64,000 bases of DNA from Bacteroides sp. (GTDB taxonomy: Bacteria > Bacteroidota > Bacteroidia > Bacteroidales > Muribaculaceae): assembly GCA_023666835.1 (NCBI GenBank), contig JAMPBJ010000001.1, forward strand, positions 1-64,000. Reading direction: 5' to 3'. Numbering within the stretch: position 1 is the stretch's first letter; each line of letters starts with the position of its first letter. Shown here piece after piece: positions 16,041-25,754 of the stretch. The position numbers were made by a program, and so were the translations under genes. Below the pieces are notes generated by a model. It worked only from the letters and a program-made list of their open reading frames with translations. It was not told the origin of the DNA and searched no databases.

Positions 16041-17693
16041 ATGAAATTGAGATTTCTGTTTTCCGTAATGCTTGGTGCCTCGCTCGCCGCAGGCGCTCAG
16101 GGCTATCAGGATGGTGTCGACAACTACAATGCCGACCGTTTTGATATCGCTAAAAACATTTTGACAAAAACACTTAATGATCCCGGTACTGACAAAGCCG
16201 TGTCGCTCTACTATCTTGGCAACATCGCTTTCCAGGACAAAGACTATGCCGGTGCAAAGAAATACTTCCAGCAGGGCTATGAAGTCAACCCCAACTATGC
16301 ATATAATATTATAGGTCTTGGCCAGATGGCTCTTCAGGAAGGCGACAAAGCCACCGCACAGAAATATTTCGACCAGGCTTTGAAGACCGACAAGAAGAAT
16401 ACCGATCTGATGGCTGCCGTGGCTCGCGCCTATTGGAATGTGGCTCCCAAGTCTACAAAACCTTACGACGATTCCGACTTCCGTACTTGGCTCGGCAATT
16501 CCTACGTATATTCGAAGGATATCAAGAAACTCGTCGACAAAGCCTTTAAGGAATCAGGCAACAAGGCTCCGGCCATCTATATGCTCATGGGCGACATGGC
16601 GGCCCGTCTGAACCCCGGTGTTGCTGCCGGCAACTATGAAATGGCCATCAACAACGATCGCGAGCTCAACAACGTGGTCAACCGTGAGGCTTATGTGAAA
16701 TATGCCCACGTTTACGATGTGCACAACCGTCCTTTGGTCATCGAGAAACTCGAGGAACTCAACGAGCTCGAACCCAATTCGGGACTGGCACAGCGCGAAC
16801 TTGCCGAACAGTACTACATGAACCAGCAGTTTGACAAGGCCTGGAAGTCGTATGAAAAATACGTTCAGAACCCCAACCACGTGCGTGTCGATGAACAGCG
16901 TTATTCGGCTCTTCTTTATGGCGCAAAGCAGTATGAAGAATCAATCAAATGGGCTGAAAAGGTGCTCAAACAGGATCCTTCGGTTGTCAACATGTATCAG
17001 ATCATCATGCTTGACTACAACGCTCTCGAAAACGATTCGATGGCTGTTGTCAACGGCGACAAACTCTTTGCCTCCGACAAATACGAACCTACTGTCAATG
17101 ACTTCATTGTCTATGGTAATGCTCTTATGAAAGTCGGTCGCGCCGACGATGCTGTCAAAGTGTTCGACAAGGGTATAGCCGCTTATCCCGATAATGATCG
17201 TGCAAAGACCATGATCCCGCTGCTTTCGAAGGCTTATGCCGCCGCAGGCAACAGCGAAAAAGCAATCGAAGTGCAGATGGCATATCTCGACTCAGGTGCA
17301 GCTTCCGCTTCCGACTACTACACTATGTACAATAACTACATCAAGAAAGCCGGCGAAGCTCCCGCAGGAAGTGCTCAGGCAAAATCTGACTACGAAAGCG
17401 CCTTGAAGTACATCAACATGGCCATCGAAAAAGAGCCTAACTTCTACTTCTACTACTATCAGAAGGGCGTATGCAACTATATGATGAATGGCAACAAAGC
17501 CAACAAGGAAGCTGCCGAAGCCATGCAGACCATGCTCGACAAGCTCAGCGCCAACTCACCCGAATATCAGAAGAGTGCTGCCGCCTATGTCAAGAGTGCT
17601 TACGCTGTGATGGGCAACTACTATCAGGACGTCGATCCTGAAAAGGCCGCCTACTGCGCCCAGAAGGTTGAAGAAATGAACAACGCACAGTAA
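16041..17693 (+). CDS. Secreted tetratricopeptide-repeat protein
   Basis: 550 residues with a signal peptide ending near QG (residues 1-20). Most of the length consists of TPR helices with recognisable A-Y-NP and G-x2-AL elements, for example YAGAKKYFQQGYEVNPNYAY and AVKVFDKGIAAYPDN. TPR proteins are scaffolds, and in the periplasm they commonly assemble envelope or secretion machinery. It follows the PstS-like lipoprotein by 77 bases. Its codon use is highly biased to C-ending codons (for example AAC, TAC), suggesting strong expression. Confidence 0.88.
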   Translation: MKLRFLFSVMLGASLAAGAQGYQDGVDNYNADRFDIAKNILTKTLNDPGTDKAVSLYYLGNIAFQDKDYAGAKKYFQQGYEVNPNYAYNIIGLGQMALQEGDKATAQKYFDQALKTDKKNTDLMAAVARAYWNVAPKSTKPYDDSDFRTWLGNSYVYSKDIKKLVDKAFKESGNKAPAIYMLMGDMAARLNPGVAAGNYEMAINNDRELNNVVNREAYVKYAHVYDVHNRPLVIEKLEELNELEPNSGLAQRELAEQYYMNQQFDKAWKSYEKYVQNPNHVRVDEQRYSALLYGAKQYEESIKWAEKVLKQDPSVVNMYQIIMLDYNALENDSMAVVNGDKLFASDKYEPTVNDFIVYGNALMKVGRADDAVKVFDKGIAAYPDNDRAKTMIPLLSKAYAAAGNSEKAIEVQMAYLDSGAASASDYYTMYNNYIKKAGEAPAGSAQAKSDYESALKYINMAIEKEPNFYFYYYQKGVCNYMMNGNKANKEAAEAMQTMLDKLSANSPEYQKSAAAYVKSAYAVMGNYYQDVDPEKAAYCAQKVEEMNNAQ

Positions 17694-17738
17694 TCACTGC
17701 CTTGCTGAGATTTCAGTGATTAAAACTTAAAATACAAT

Positions 17739-17790
17739 AATGCTGCCGGGGACGCCGATACACGCTAACGATTGTCGCCCCGGCAGCATT
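17739..17790 (+). terminator. Long-stem hairpin between TPR gene and cdsA
   Basis: AATGCTGCCGGGG (17739-17751) pairs perfectly with CCCCGGCAGCATT (17778-17790) around a 26-base loop. Only a weak T run (TTTCGCATTCTT) follows. It could terminate the TPR transcript or regulate cdsA, whose start codon is 11 bases after it. Confidence 0.55.
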
Positions 17791-17801
17791 TTCGCATTCT
17801 T

Positions 17802-18668
17802 ATGAAGAATATATTGGTAAGATCTCTGTCGGGTACTGTCTACGTGGCCTTGATCGTTTGTTCGATTTTGTTTGGCGGCGTTTGGGCATTCCCGGCTTTG
17901 TGCTGTCTGTTTGTATTTATTGGCATCATCGAGTTTCAGAAAATGACGCAGGACGATTTCTACAAGTCGCCCCGGTCGCTTTTTGTCGATCTGCTCATCG
18001 GCATATCGTTTCCGGCATTGATGGCTTTGTGGTCTTTGCAATCACCGTTTATGGGTTTCATTGCTTTGATACTGATGGGCTTCATCTTCGTCATGGTATT
18101 GCTCCGACTGGTCATGGAACTCTATTGCCATCGCAATAACCCGGTACGCCACATATCGCTGTCGGTTTTCTCTGTGTTCTACGTTGCTGTGCCCTTGGCG
18201 TTTGCCACTTTGGTCTTTTTCACATCGAAGGCTTTGCTGCTGCTGGTATTCGTGATGATATGGCTCAACGACACGGGCGCTTTTCTCGTCGGTTCGGCTA
18301 TCGGCAGCCACCGCTTGTTTGAGCGACTTTCACCTAAAAAGTCGTGGGAGGGCTTTTTCGGCGGACTGATATTCAGTGTTGCTGCCGGATATTTTGCCAA
18401 TCTATTGTTTCCTGATGCATTCATGGGGATGCCGGTTGTCTACCTTTGTGTGCTCGGCCTCGTCGTCAGCATCATGTCGACTTGGGGCGACCTGTTTGAG
18501 TCGATGATCAAGCGCACGGTGGGAGTGAAGGACAGCGGTACGATCATTCCCGGTCATGGCGGAATTCTTGACCGTATTGATTCGCTGCTGTTTGTGGCTC
18601 CCTCTGTTTCCATCTATTTGCTAATTATTCAACTGTTATTTTCCACTGCTATAATCCACACAGTCTGA
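17802..18668 (+). CDS. cdsA: Phosphatidate cytidylyltransferase
   Basis: 288 residues from MKNILVRSLSG; an in-frame ATG at 17772 lies within the upstream hairpin and is less likely. It makes CDP-diacylglycerol from CTP and phosphatidic acid. Multiple helices are present, with the catalytic C-terminal part DTGAFLVGSAIG, LSPKKSWEG, and then WGDLFESMIKR followed by DSGTIIPGHGGILDRIDS, the CTP_transf_1 signature. purM begins one base after its stop. Confidence 0.95.
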   Translation: MKNILVRSLSGTVYVALIVCSILFGGVWAFPALCCLFVFIGIIEFQKMTQDDFYKSPRSLFVDLLIGISFPALMALWSLQSPFMGFIALILMGFIFVMVLLRLVMELYCHRNNPVRHISLSVFSVFYVAVPLAFATLVFFTSKALLLLVFVMIWLNDTGAFLVGSAIGSHRLFERLSPKKSWEGFFGGLIFSVAAGYFANLLFPDAFMGMPVVYLCVLGLVVSIMSTWGDLFESMIKRTVGVKDSGTIIPGHGGILDRIDSLLFVAPSVSIYLLIIQLLFSTAIIHTV

Positions 18669-18669
18669 T

Positions 18670-19836
18670 ATGAGTGACCAACGCTATAATCTTCGCGGAG
18701 TTTCTGCATCGAAGGAAGATGTGCACAACGCTATCAAAAATGTTGATAAAGGATTGTATCCGCGGGCTTTCTGCAAGATAATTCCTGATATTCTCGGAGG
18801 CGATCCGGAGTATTGCAACATTATGCATGCCGACGGCGCCGGCACCAAATCATCGCTTGCCTACATGTATTGGCGCGAGACGGGCGATTTGAGCGTATGG
18901 AAAGGAATTGCCCAGGATGCGCTGATCATGAATATTGACGATCTTCTTTGTGTGGGCGCCACCGATAATATTCTTGTCAGTTCGACCATTGGCCGCAACA
19001 AGCTTCTTGTGCCCGGCGAAGTGATTTCAGCCATCATCAACGGCACTGAGGAGCTGCTGGCATCGCTCCGCGAAATGGGCGTCAATGCCTACAGCACCGG
19101 TGGCGAGACTGCCGACGTAGGTGATCTGGTGCGCACAATCATCGTTGACAGCACTGTCACTTGCCGCATGAAGCGCAGCGATGTGGTCGACAATGCCAAT
19201 ATCTCGGCCGGTGATGTCATCGTAGGTCTTGCCTCATATGGACAGGCTACTTATGAGACAACCTACAACGGTGGCATGGGCAGCAACGGTCTGACATCGG
19301 CTCGTCATGATGTGTTCGGCAAATATCTGGCTGCAAAATATCCTGAAAGTTATGATTCCGCCGTGCCCGACGAACTTGTCTATTCCGGCCATGTCAAGCT
19401 GACAGATCCAGTTGAAGGCTCTCCGCTCGACGCCGGCAAACTCGTGCTTTCTCCCACACGCACCTATGCTCCGGTGATCAAACGTATTCTCGACGATATG
19501 CGTCCCGAAATCCATGGCATGGTGCACTGCTCGGGCGGTGCACAGACCAAAGTGATGCATTTCGTCGACCGCAAGCATGTCATCAAGGACAATCTGTTTC
19601 CTGTGCCTCCTCTGTTTGAACTGATTCAGCAGCAGAGCAATACCGATTGGGTAGAGATGTACAAGGTATTCAATATGGGACATCGCATGGAGATCTATCT
19701 TTCGCCCGAAAATGCCGATCGTGTCACTGAAATTTCGCGATCTTTCGGCATCGACGCCCGCATCGTAGGCAGGGTAGAGGAGTCCGATACCAACCGTTTG
19801 ACTATCATTTCCGAAAAAGGAGTATTTGAATATTGA
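18670..19836 (+). CDS. purM: AIR synthase family protein, phosphoribosylformylglycinamidine cyclo-ligase
   Basis: 388 residues. AIR-synthase features are HADGAGTKSSLAYMYWRETGD (the N-terminal ATP/substrate region), GIAQDALIMNIDDLLCVGA, STGGETADVGDLVRT and the C-terminal GLASYGQATYET/NMGHRMEIYL segments. It closes FGAM to aminoimidazole ribotide in purine synthesis. The sequence is of the longer Bacteroidetes type, not the 345-residue E. coli type, and some databases name it only AIR synthase-related. Its end overlaps the next gene by 11 bases. Confidence 0.9.
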   Translation: MSDQRYNLRGVSASKEDVHNAIKNVDKGLYPRAFCKIIPDILGGDPEYCNIMHADGAGTKSSLAYMYWRETGDLSVWKGIAQDALIMNIDDLLCVGATDNILVSSTIGRNKLLVPGEVISAIINGTEELLASLREMGVNAYSTGGETADVGDLVRTIIVDSTVTCRMKRSDVVDNANISAGDVIVGLASYGQATYETTYNGGMGSNGLTSARHDVFGKYLAAKYPESYDSAVPDELVYSGHVKLTDPVEGSPLDAGKLVLSPTRTYAPVIKRILDDMRPEIHGMVHCSGGAQTKVMHFVDRKHVIKDNLFPVPPLFELIQQQSNTDWVEMYKVFNMGHRMEIYLSPENADRVTEISRSFGIDARIVGRVEESDTNRLTIISEKGVFEY

Positions 19837-21253
19837 ACGAGCTTCCATACTGATTTGGATTTGTTGCTGTGTGATTCTCTCGGCAGCAATGTCATGCGGC
19901 TCGGCATCGGGCGACCATTCTGATGCCGACACCACAAATGTGATTGATTCGGTCGAGCATCATGATCTTCCCGACACGCTTCGAGTAGGCACTCTTTACA
20001 GTCCGACATCCTATTTCATCTATCGCGAGACGGAGATGGGCTATGATTATGATCTTGCCAATCGTTTTGGTGCTGACAAGGGCGTGGCCATTGAATTTGT
20101 CATTGCCAACAGTCTGTCGGAAGCCATCGCGATGATCGATTCCGGCAAGATCGATCTTTTGGCCTATGAAGTTCCGATCACGGCCGAGTATCTGGAGCAT
20201 GTGGTGCCGTGCGGATCGGAGAATGTCACTCACCAGGTGCTTGTGCAGCCGCGCAAGGCCGACAGCCTGTATGTGACTGATGTGACCCAACTCGTTGGAC
20301 GCGACATATATGTGGAGCACGATTCGAAATATTACTATCGTCTGCAGAATCTCAACGAGGAGCTTGGTGGCGGCATCAACATCCGATCTGTCGACCGCGA
20401 CACCATAATCACCGAAGATCTCATTGCCATGGTGAGTGATGGGGAGATACCGCTGACGGTCGTAGACAGCGACATAGCATTGCTCAACAAATCATACTAT
20501 CCGCAGATCGACGTCGCTTTGGAAATTAGTTTCCCACAGCGGTCGTCATGGGCCGTAGCTCCCGACAAAAAGTGGCTCGCCGACACCATCAATCAGTGGG
20601 CCGGTCAGGAGTCGCTGACACGACAAAGAGCGCAATTGCTAAAACGCTACTATGAGCGCAGCAAGCAGTCGGGCGAATCGACATTCGCATTCAAAGTCGA
20701 TTTTTCGAAAGGGCGTATGTCGCCCTACGATCCGCTGTTCCGCCGACATGCCCGGGCATTGAAATGGGATTGGCGACTGTTGGCAGCAATGGGCTATGTT
20801 GAAAGTCACTATGATTCCACTCAGATATCATGGGCCGGAGCAAGAGGCATGATGCAGCTGATGCCTGCCACGGCACGTGCCTATGGGCTTACCGACGATC
20901 AGATAACGAACAACGATGCCAATGTTGCCACCGCCGTTAAGGTACTTCAGTCGCTCGACAAGTCTCTATCGTCCTACGTCAGAAACCCACGAGAGCGAGT
21001 CAAGTTTATTCTGGCGGCCTACAACAGCGGGCTGGCACACATTCTCGACGCCATCTCCATAGCCGGCAAGATCGGCACACCCACCGATGTGTGGGACGGC
21101 TCAGTGGCCGAGGCACTTATGCTCAAGTCCACCCCCGAGTACTATAACGATCCGGTGTGTCGATATGGATATTTTCGTGGCCGTCAGACCTACGACTATG
21201 TTCATAAAGTCATGGATTTTTACGACAGTGCCAAAAAACATATTGCACTTTAA
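19826..21253 (+). CDS. Membrane-bound lytic transglycosylase, MltF type (SBP3 + SLT)
   Basis: 475 residues. A lipoprotein signal (VILSAAMSC) anchors it to a membrane. Residues of about 50-270 form a family-3 solute-binding-like domain (LRVGTLYSPTSYF, GYDYDLANRF). The SLT domain follows, with the catalytic Glu in AAMGYVESHYD and the substrate loop GARGMMQLMPATA. It cleaves the glycan strand of murein. It overlaps purM by 11 bases, a purely positional coupling. The order of domains is exactly that of E. coli MltF. Confidence 0.93.
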   Translation: MNIERASILIWICCCVILSAAMSCGSASGDHSDADTTNVIDSVEHHDLPDTLRVGTLYSPTSYFIYRETEMGYDYDLANRFGADKGVAIEFVIANSLSEAIAMIDSGKIDLLAYEVPITAEYLEHVVPCGSENVTHQVLVQPRKADSLYVTDVTQLVGRDIYVEHDSKYYYRLQNLNEELGGGINIRSVDRDTIITEDLIAMVSDGEIPLTVVDSDIALLNKSYYPQIDVALEISFPQRSSWAVAPDKKWLADTINQWAGQESLTRQRAQLLKRYYERSKQSGESTFAFKVDFSKGRMSPYDPLFRRHARALKWDWRLLAAMGYVESHYDSTQISWAGARGMMQLMPATARAYGLTDDQITNNDANVATAVKVLQSLDKSLSSYVRNPRERVKFILAAYNSGLAHILDAISIAGKIGTPTDVWDGSVAEALMLKSTPEYYNDPVCRYGYFRGRQTYDYVHKVMDFYDSAKKHIAL

Positions 21254-21309
21254 TTTTGTTAATATAACATCAACTATTTTTACATTCACACAACCACCAT
21301 CGTAAGATT

Positions 21310-21861
21310 ATGAAATTCAAGTATTTTTCCGTAGCAGTCATTCTTTTGGCCTCCACGAGCCTTGTCACGACATCATGTATCGGCAGCTTCGCTCTTACCA
21401 ACAAGCTTCTCTCCTGGAACCGCCAGGTCGGCAACAAGTTTGTCAACGAAGTCGTGTTCTTCGCATTCTGGATTCTTCCCGTCTATGAAGTTTCGTGTCT
21501 GGCCGATGTACTTGTGATAAATAGTATCGAATTCTGGAGCGGTTCAAATCCTGTGGCTCAGGGCAAGAGCATCATCGAGGGTCAGGATGGACGCTATCTC
21601 GTCGACTGCGACGGCAAAGGATACACCATCACATCTGAGAACGACGGCAGCGTGGTTCGCCTCGATTTCGACGAAGACGATCAGGCATGGTCAGTAACTG
21701 CCAATGGTGAAACATTCGAACTTATGACGTTTGTCGACGACACTCATGTGGCTCTGCCCGACGGCGATGGCGGCAAGACTATCGTCGAGCTTTCCGAAGC
21801 CGGCGTTTATGCCTACCAGCAGATAGCTTCAGCCGGTGGCAATGCCATGGCATGCCGCTAA
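21310..21861 (+). CDS. DUF3332 domain lipoprotein
   Basis: 183 residues. The lipobox TTSC lies in the N terminus and is followed by GSFALTNKLLSWNRQVGNKFVNEVVFFAFWILPVYEV, the DUF3332 hallmark with one hydrophobic helix. The C-terminal half is a small beta-rich domain. Its function is unknown. It has its own upstream gap of 56 bases and is followed by a good terminator, so it may be expressed alone as well as with the mltF-like gene. Confidence 0.88.
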   Translation: MKFKYFSVAVILLASTSLVTTSCIGSFALTNKLLSWNRQVGNKFVNEVVFFAFWILPVYEVSCLADVLVINSIEFWSGSNPVAQGKSIIEGQDGRYLVDCDGKGYTITSENDGSVVRLDFDEDDQAWSVTANGETFELMTFVDDTHVALPDGDGGKTIVELSEAGVYAYQQIASAGGNAMACR

Positions 21862-21897
21862 GCATCGGCTTGACAATACGAGTATGTAAAATATAGG

Positions 21898-21933
21898 GCG
21901 GCAGTTCGTCATGGGCTGCCGCTTTGTTTTTCT
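21898..21933 (+). terminator. Intrinsic terminator after DUF3332 gene
   Basis: GCGGCAG pairs with CTGCCGC over an 11-base loop, followed by a T-rich tract at 21923-21933. It lies just before the gpmA leader. Confidence 0.7.
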
Positions 21934-21957
21934 TCTCACACTCAAAACCCCAATATT

Positions 21958-22659
21958 ATGAAAAAGATCATATTGCTTCGCCACGGGCAGAGCCAGTGGA
22001 ATCTCGAAAACCGATTCACGGGATGGACCGATGTCGATCTGTCGGAAGCCGGGCGTCAGGAAGCCATTCAAGCCGGCAAGCTGATGATGGATGCCGGACT
22101 GTTGCCCGACATCAGTTTCACATCCTATCTTCGCCGGGCCATACACACTATGCAACTTGCCATCAGCGAGATGAACCGCGATTGGATCCCGACAGTTAAG
22201 GACTGGCATCTCAACGAACGCCACTATGGAGCGCTTCAGGGACTTGACAAGGCTGCCACAGCCCGACAATATGGAGAGGCCACCGTGCATGAATGGCGCC
22301 GCAGCTTCGATGAAAAGCCACCGGAACTCACACGTGATGATCCGCGTTTCCCCGGCCATGATCCTCGCTACGCACATCTGACCGACGACGAATTGCCCCT
22401 GGCCGAATCGCTCCACGACACCATCGGCCGCGTGCGCTGCTGCTGGGAAGAGAAGATCGTGCCTGCTCTTCGGGCCTATGATACCGCCTTGATTGCTGCT
22501 CATGGCAACAGTCTCCGTGCGCTGGTGATGATGATCTGCCATTACAGTCCCACTGAAATTGTTGAAGTTGAGATACCTACCGGCCAGCCCTGGGTGTTTC
22601 ATCTCGACGAACGCATGAATGTGGTGGACCGCAAGGTCATATCAAATCAAACAAAATAG
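21958..22659 (+). CDS. gpmA: 2,3-bisphosphoglycerate-dependent phosphoglycerate mutase
   Basis: 233 residues. The catalytic RHG lies at 8-10 and the second histidine in AAHGNSLRAL. Intermediate motifs FTGWTDVDLSEAG and LNERHYGALQG are those of dPGM. It interconverts 3- and 2-phosphoglycerate in glycolysis. E. coli GpmA has 250 residues; here the C-terminal flexible tail that closes over the active site is mostly missing, which other bacterial GpmA proteins also show to different degrees. Confidence 0.93.
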   Translation: MKKIILLRHGQSQWNLENRFTGWTDVDLSEAGRQEAIQAGKLMMDAGLLPDISFTSYLRRAIHTMQLAISEMNRDWIPTVKDWHLNERHYGALQGLDKAATARQYGEATVHEWRRSFDEKPPELTRDDPRFPGHDPRYAHLTDDELPLAESLHDTIGRVRCCWEEKIVPALRAYDTALIAAHGNSLRALVMMICHYSPTEIVEVEIPTGQPWVFHLDERMNVVDRKVISNQTK

Positions 22660-22768
22660 CTTGACAGACACGGCTTTTTTCGTTTTTTATCGGCAAATCA
22701 AAAAATATTCATTAAATTTGCCATGTAAAGGCCGCCGATCGTAATGTCGTGCGACCGATCGAAGAAAA

Positions 22769-24532
22769 ATGAAGAAGTTCTTATATAGCTTTTTAGGAAC
22801 GATGGCCGGTATATGGCTATCGATTTTCCTGTTTGGTTTGTTGGTCGTTCTGATCATTGTCGGTATTGCTTCGAGCGTCGGCTCCAAGTCACAGAATATT
22901 GAAAAAGGCACGGTGCTTCGCATCGACCTTGCCACCACGATAGTGGATCGCGGATCTGAAATGTCGCTTGAGGACATGATCGCGTCGCAGGGCGAGATGC
23001 CTTTGGCGTTGACCGATCTCGTGAGTGCAATCGAGCAGGCCAAGTCCGACGATCGCATCAGTGGTATTCTTCTTGATTGCTCCGGCGGCATTTCCGCCGG
23101 TCTCGCCCAATGTGAGGAGATCATCACTGCCATCAAGGATTTCAAGAAATCAGGCAAATGGGTCTGGGCATATGCTGATAATTATTCGCAGGCTGACTAT
23201 TTCATAGCTTCGTCGGCCGACTCTATGTTTATCAACCCTGTCGGAATGATCGATATCCATGGTCTGGGCGGCACGATGTTCTTCTTCAAGGATCTTCTTG
23301 ACAAAGTTGGCGTCGAGGCTCAGGTGGTGAGAGTAGGGGAATACAAAAGTGCAATGGAGCCGTTCATGCTCAGCGACATCAGCGAGGCCAACCGCGAGCA
23401 GACCATGCACTATCTCAATAGCCTCTGGTCAACCGTCCGCGACTCGATTGCCTCATATCGCAAAATGCCCTCTGCTATTGTCAACCAGTGGGCCAACGAA
23501 TTCGAATTCTCCCGTGCTTGCTCGACTTATGTCGACAATCGACTCGTAGACCGCATGATCTATCGTCGCGAACTCGAAGAAATGATTTGTGCCAAAACCA
23601 AGACTGAAGAGCCGGCCGTGGTGGATCTTGTCGATTATGTCGGTGTCAATCTTCCCGAATTAGGAAAACAGTCCGGCCCGACAGTTGCCGTGCTATATGC
23701 CCAGGGCGATATCACCGAATCGGATGAAACCGGCATTGCTTCCGATCGCATGGTTCCCGTCATTCTACAGCTTGCCGAAGACGACAATATAGATGCGTTG
23801 GTGTTGAGAGTCAATTCCGGCGGTGGCAGTGCATTTGCATCCGAACAGATCTGGGAGGCACTCGAGCAATTCAAGGCCGTGTCGAATAAGCCCTTCTATG
23901 TATCGATGGGCGACATGGCTGCTTCGGGCGGCTACTACATATCATGTGGTGCCGACCGCATCTATGCTTCGCCTCTGACGCTGACGGGGTCGATCGGTAT
24001 ATTTGGTGTGATTCCCAACGTGGAGCCGTTGCTCAAGGATAAACTCGGTGTCAACACCGTCACTCTGACCACTAACTCAGGCAGTATGCCCGACGTCTTT
24101 ACAGCCATGTCCGAACAGCAGCATCAGGCTATGCAGGACTATGTGGACCGTGGCTATGATCTCTTCCTCAGCCGAGTAGCAAGTTCGCGCAAGCTCGACA
24201 AAGCTGATGTGGCTGCTGTGGCCCAGGGTCGTGTATGGTCCGGCGCGAGCGCTTCCAAAATTGGCCTTGTCGACAAGCTTGGCGGATTGCGCGCATGTCT
24301 TAAGGATCTTGCCAAAGAGCTAAAGACCACTTACGACGAGCTTAACATTGTCGAATATCCCGAGATTGAAACGCAGTGGTGGCAGCCGATGTTCTCCATG
24401 GGTGGTCAGCAATTGCAGTCGGCTCTCTACATGAATCTCGATCCGAAGTCGGAGATGATGAAGGAGATCGTTCGGCGTGTATCCACAATGTATCCGCTCC
24501 AGACTCGAGCCAATTATATTTATATAAGGTAG
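22769..24532 (+). CDS. sppA: Signal peptide peptidase SppA, 67K type
   Basis: 587 residues with one N-terminal membrane helix (about 12-35) and two tandem ClpP-like S49 domains. The catalytic dyad is Lys193 (GEYKSAMEPF) in the first domain and Ser386 (GDMAASGGYY) in the second, as in E. coli SppA. It degrades cleaved signal peptides in the membrane. A TAAATTTG -7 box lies at 22713-22720. lpxK starts 31 bases downstream. Confidence 0.95.
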   Translation: MKKFLYSFLGTMAGIWLSIFLFGLLVVLIIVGIASSVGSKSQNIEKGTVLRIDLATTIVDRGSEMSLEDMIASQGEMPLALTDLVSAIEQAKSDDRISGILLDCSGGISAGLAQCEEIITAIKDFKKSGKWVWAYADNYSQADYFIASSADSMFINPVGMIDIHGLGGTMFFFKDLLDKVGVEAQVVRVGEYKSAMEPFMLSDISEANREQTMHYLNSLWSTVRDSIASYRKMPSAIVNQWANEFEFSRACSTYVDNRLVDRMIYRRELEEMICAKTKTEEPAVVDLVDYVGVNLPELGKQSGPTVAVLYAQGDITESDETGIASDRMVPVILQLAEDDNIDALVLRVNSGGGSAFASEQIWEALEQFKAVSNKPFYVSMGDMAASGGYYISCGADRIYASPLTLTGSIGIFGVIPNVEPLLKDKLGVNTVTLTTNSGSMPDVFTAMSEQQHQAMQDYVDRGYDLFLSRVASSRKLDKADVAAVAQGRVWSGASASKIGLVDKLGGLRACLKDLAKELKTTYDELNIVEYPEIETQWWQPMFSMGGQQLQSALYMNLDPKSEMMKEIVRRVSTMYPLQTRANYIYIR

Positions 24533-24563
24533 TAAGCCAAAATCTCATCGTCGACGTTTCCTT

Positions 24564-25670
24564 ATGGCCAGAAACAAGTTCCTTTCATTGATGCTTCTCT
24601 ATCCCATCAGTAGGGTCTACGGATGGGTGATGGCCATACGAAACATGATGTTTGAGCGCGGCATCCTCAAGCAGGAAAAATTCCGAGTGCCCGTTGTGGT
24701 GGTCGGCAACATCTCGATGGGAGGTTCAGGCAAAACGCCTCATACTGAGTATTTGGTTGATACGCTCAAGAAGGACTATCAGATAGGTGTGCTTTCAAGA
24801 GGCTATAAGCGGCGTACCAAGGGTTTCGTGCTAGCCACACCTAACAGTCATGTCGACGACATCGGCGATGAACCGTATCAGATCTTCCACAAATTCAAAA
24901 ACGAGGGAGTGGTGGTGGCCGTGTGCGAAAAGCGCACCGATGGCATCCGCGAAATGCTTCGCCTGTTTCCCGACCTTTCGCTCATTATTCTCGACGATGC
25001 TTTCCAGCACCGCTACGTGAAGCCCACCGTTTCGGTGGTGTTGATGGAATACAACCGGCCGCCCTACAACGATGACCTGCTGCCATTCGGACGCCTGCGG
25101 GAACCGGTCAGCGCGCTCAACCGCGCCGATGTTGTGGTGGTGACCAAATGTCCTGACGATATGAAGCCCATGGAGGCACGCATCATAAAGACCAACCTTA
25201 ACCTCTTCCCCTATCAGCGGTTGCTCTTTTCGAGCTATACTTATCAGCCTATCATGCCCGTATTTCCAGAAAGCCTCAACCGCAGTTCGTGGATTTCACT
25301 CGAGCAGCTGACGGCCGACGATGCCATTCTTGCCGTGACCGGGGTGGCAAATCCCCGTCCTTTCATACGCCGGCTTCGACGCTATTTAGCTAAGGTGCGC
25401 ATAAAACGATATGCCGACCATCATCATTTCACTCATTCCGACATGAACGGCATACTCCATAAATTCACCAACATGTCGGGCCGGAAGAAAATCATCGTAA
25501 CAACTGAAAAAGACGCTGTGCGCCTGAAGAACAACCCCTACTTTCCTCCCGAACTCCGCAAACTCACATACTATCTGCCTATCAAGGTGAACTTCAAGGA
25601 ATACAATGACAAGTCGCTCGATGAAGTCGTTGAGCAGCTTCTTCACAACAACAACGTGTTGCGCAACTGA
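24564..25670 (+). CDS. lpxK: Tetraacyldisaccharide 4'-kinase
   Basis: 368 residues. It adds the 4'-phosphate to lipid A precursor at the inner membrane. A short hydrophobic N terminus (MARNKFLSLMLLYPISRVYG) is followed by the P-loop GGSGKTPH (53-60), then the family motifs SRGYKRRTKGF, GDEPYQIF, DDAFQHR and GRLREP. The C-terminal end has IVTTEKDAVRL. The length is slightly above E. coli LpxK (328). Confidence 0.96.
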   Translation: MARNKFLSLMLLYPISRVYGWVMAIRNMMFERGILKQEKFRVPVVVVGNISMGGSGKTPHTEYLVDTLKKDYQIGVLSRGYKRRTKGFVLATPNSHVDDIGDEPYQIFHKFKNEGVVVAVCEKRTDGIREMLRLFPDLSLIILDDAFQHRYVKPTVSVVLMEYNRPPYNDDLLPFGRLREPVSALNRADVVVVTKCPDDMKPMEARIIKTNLNLFPYQRLLFSSYTYQPIMPVFPESLNRSSWISLEQLTADDAILAVTGVANPRPFIRRLRRYLAKVRIKRYADHHHFTHSDMNGILHKFTNMSGRKKIIVTTEKDAVRLKNNPYFPPELRKLTYYLPIKVNFKEYNDKSLDEVVEQLLHNNNVLRN

Positions 25671-25754
25671 CGCGATCGTCATTGAAAACAGATCGGGTTG
25701 AAAAACCATCAAACCTTTTTGATTGTTAACTTTAAAACCATAAATATACAAAAC

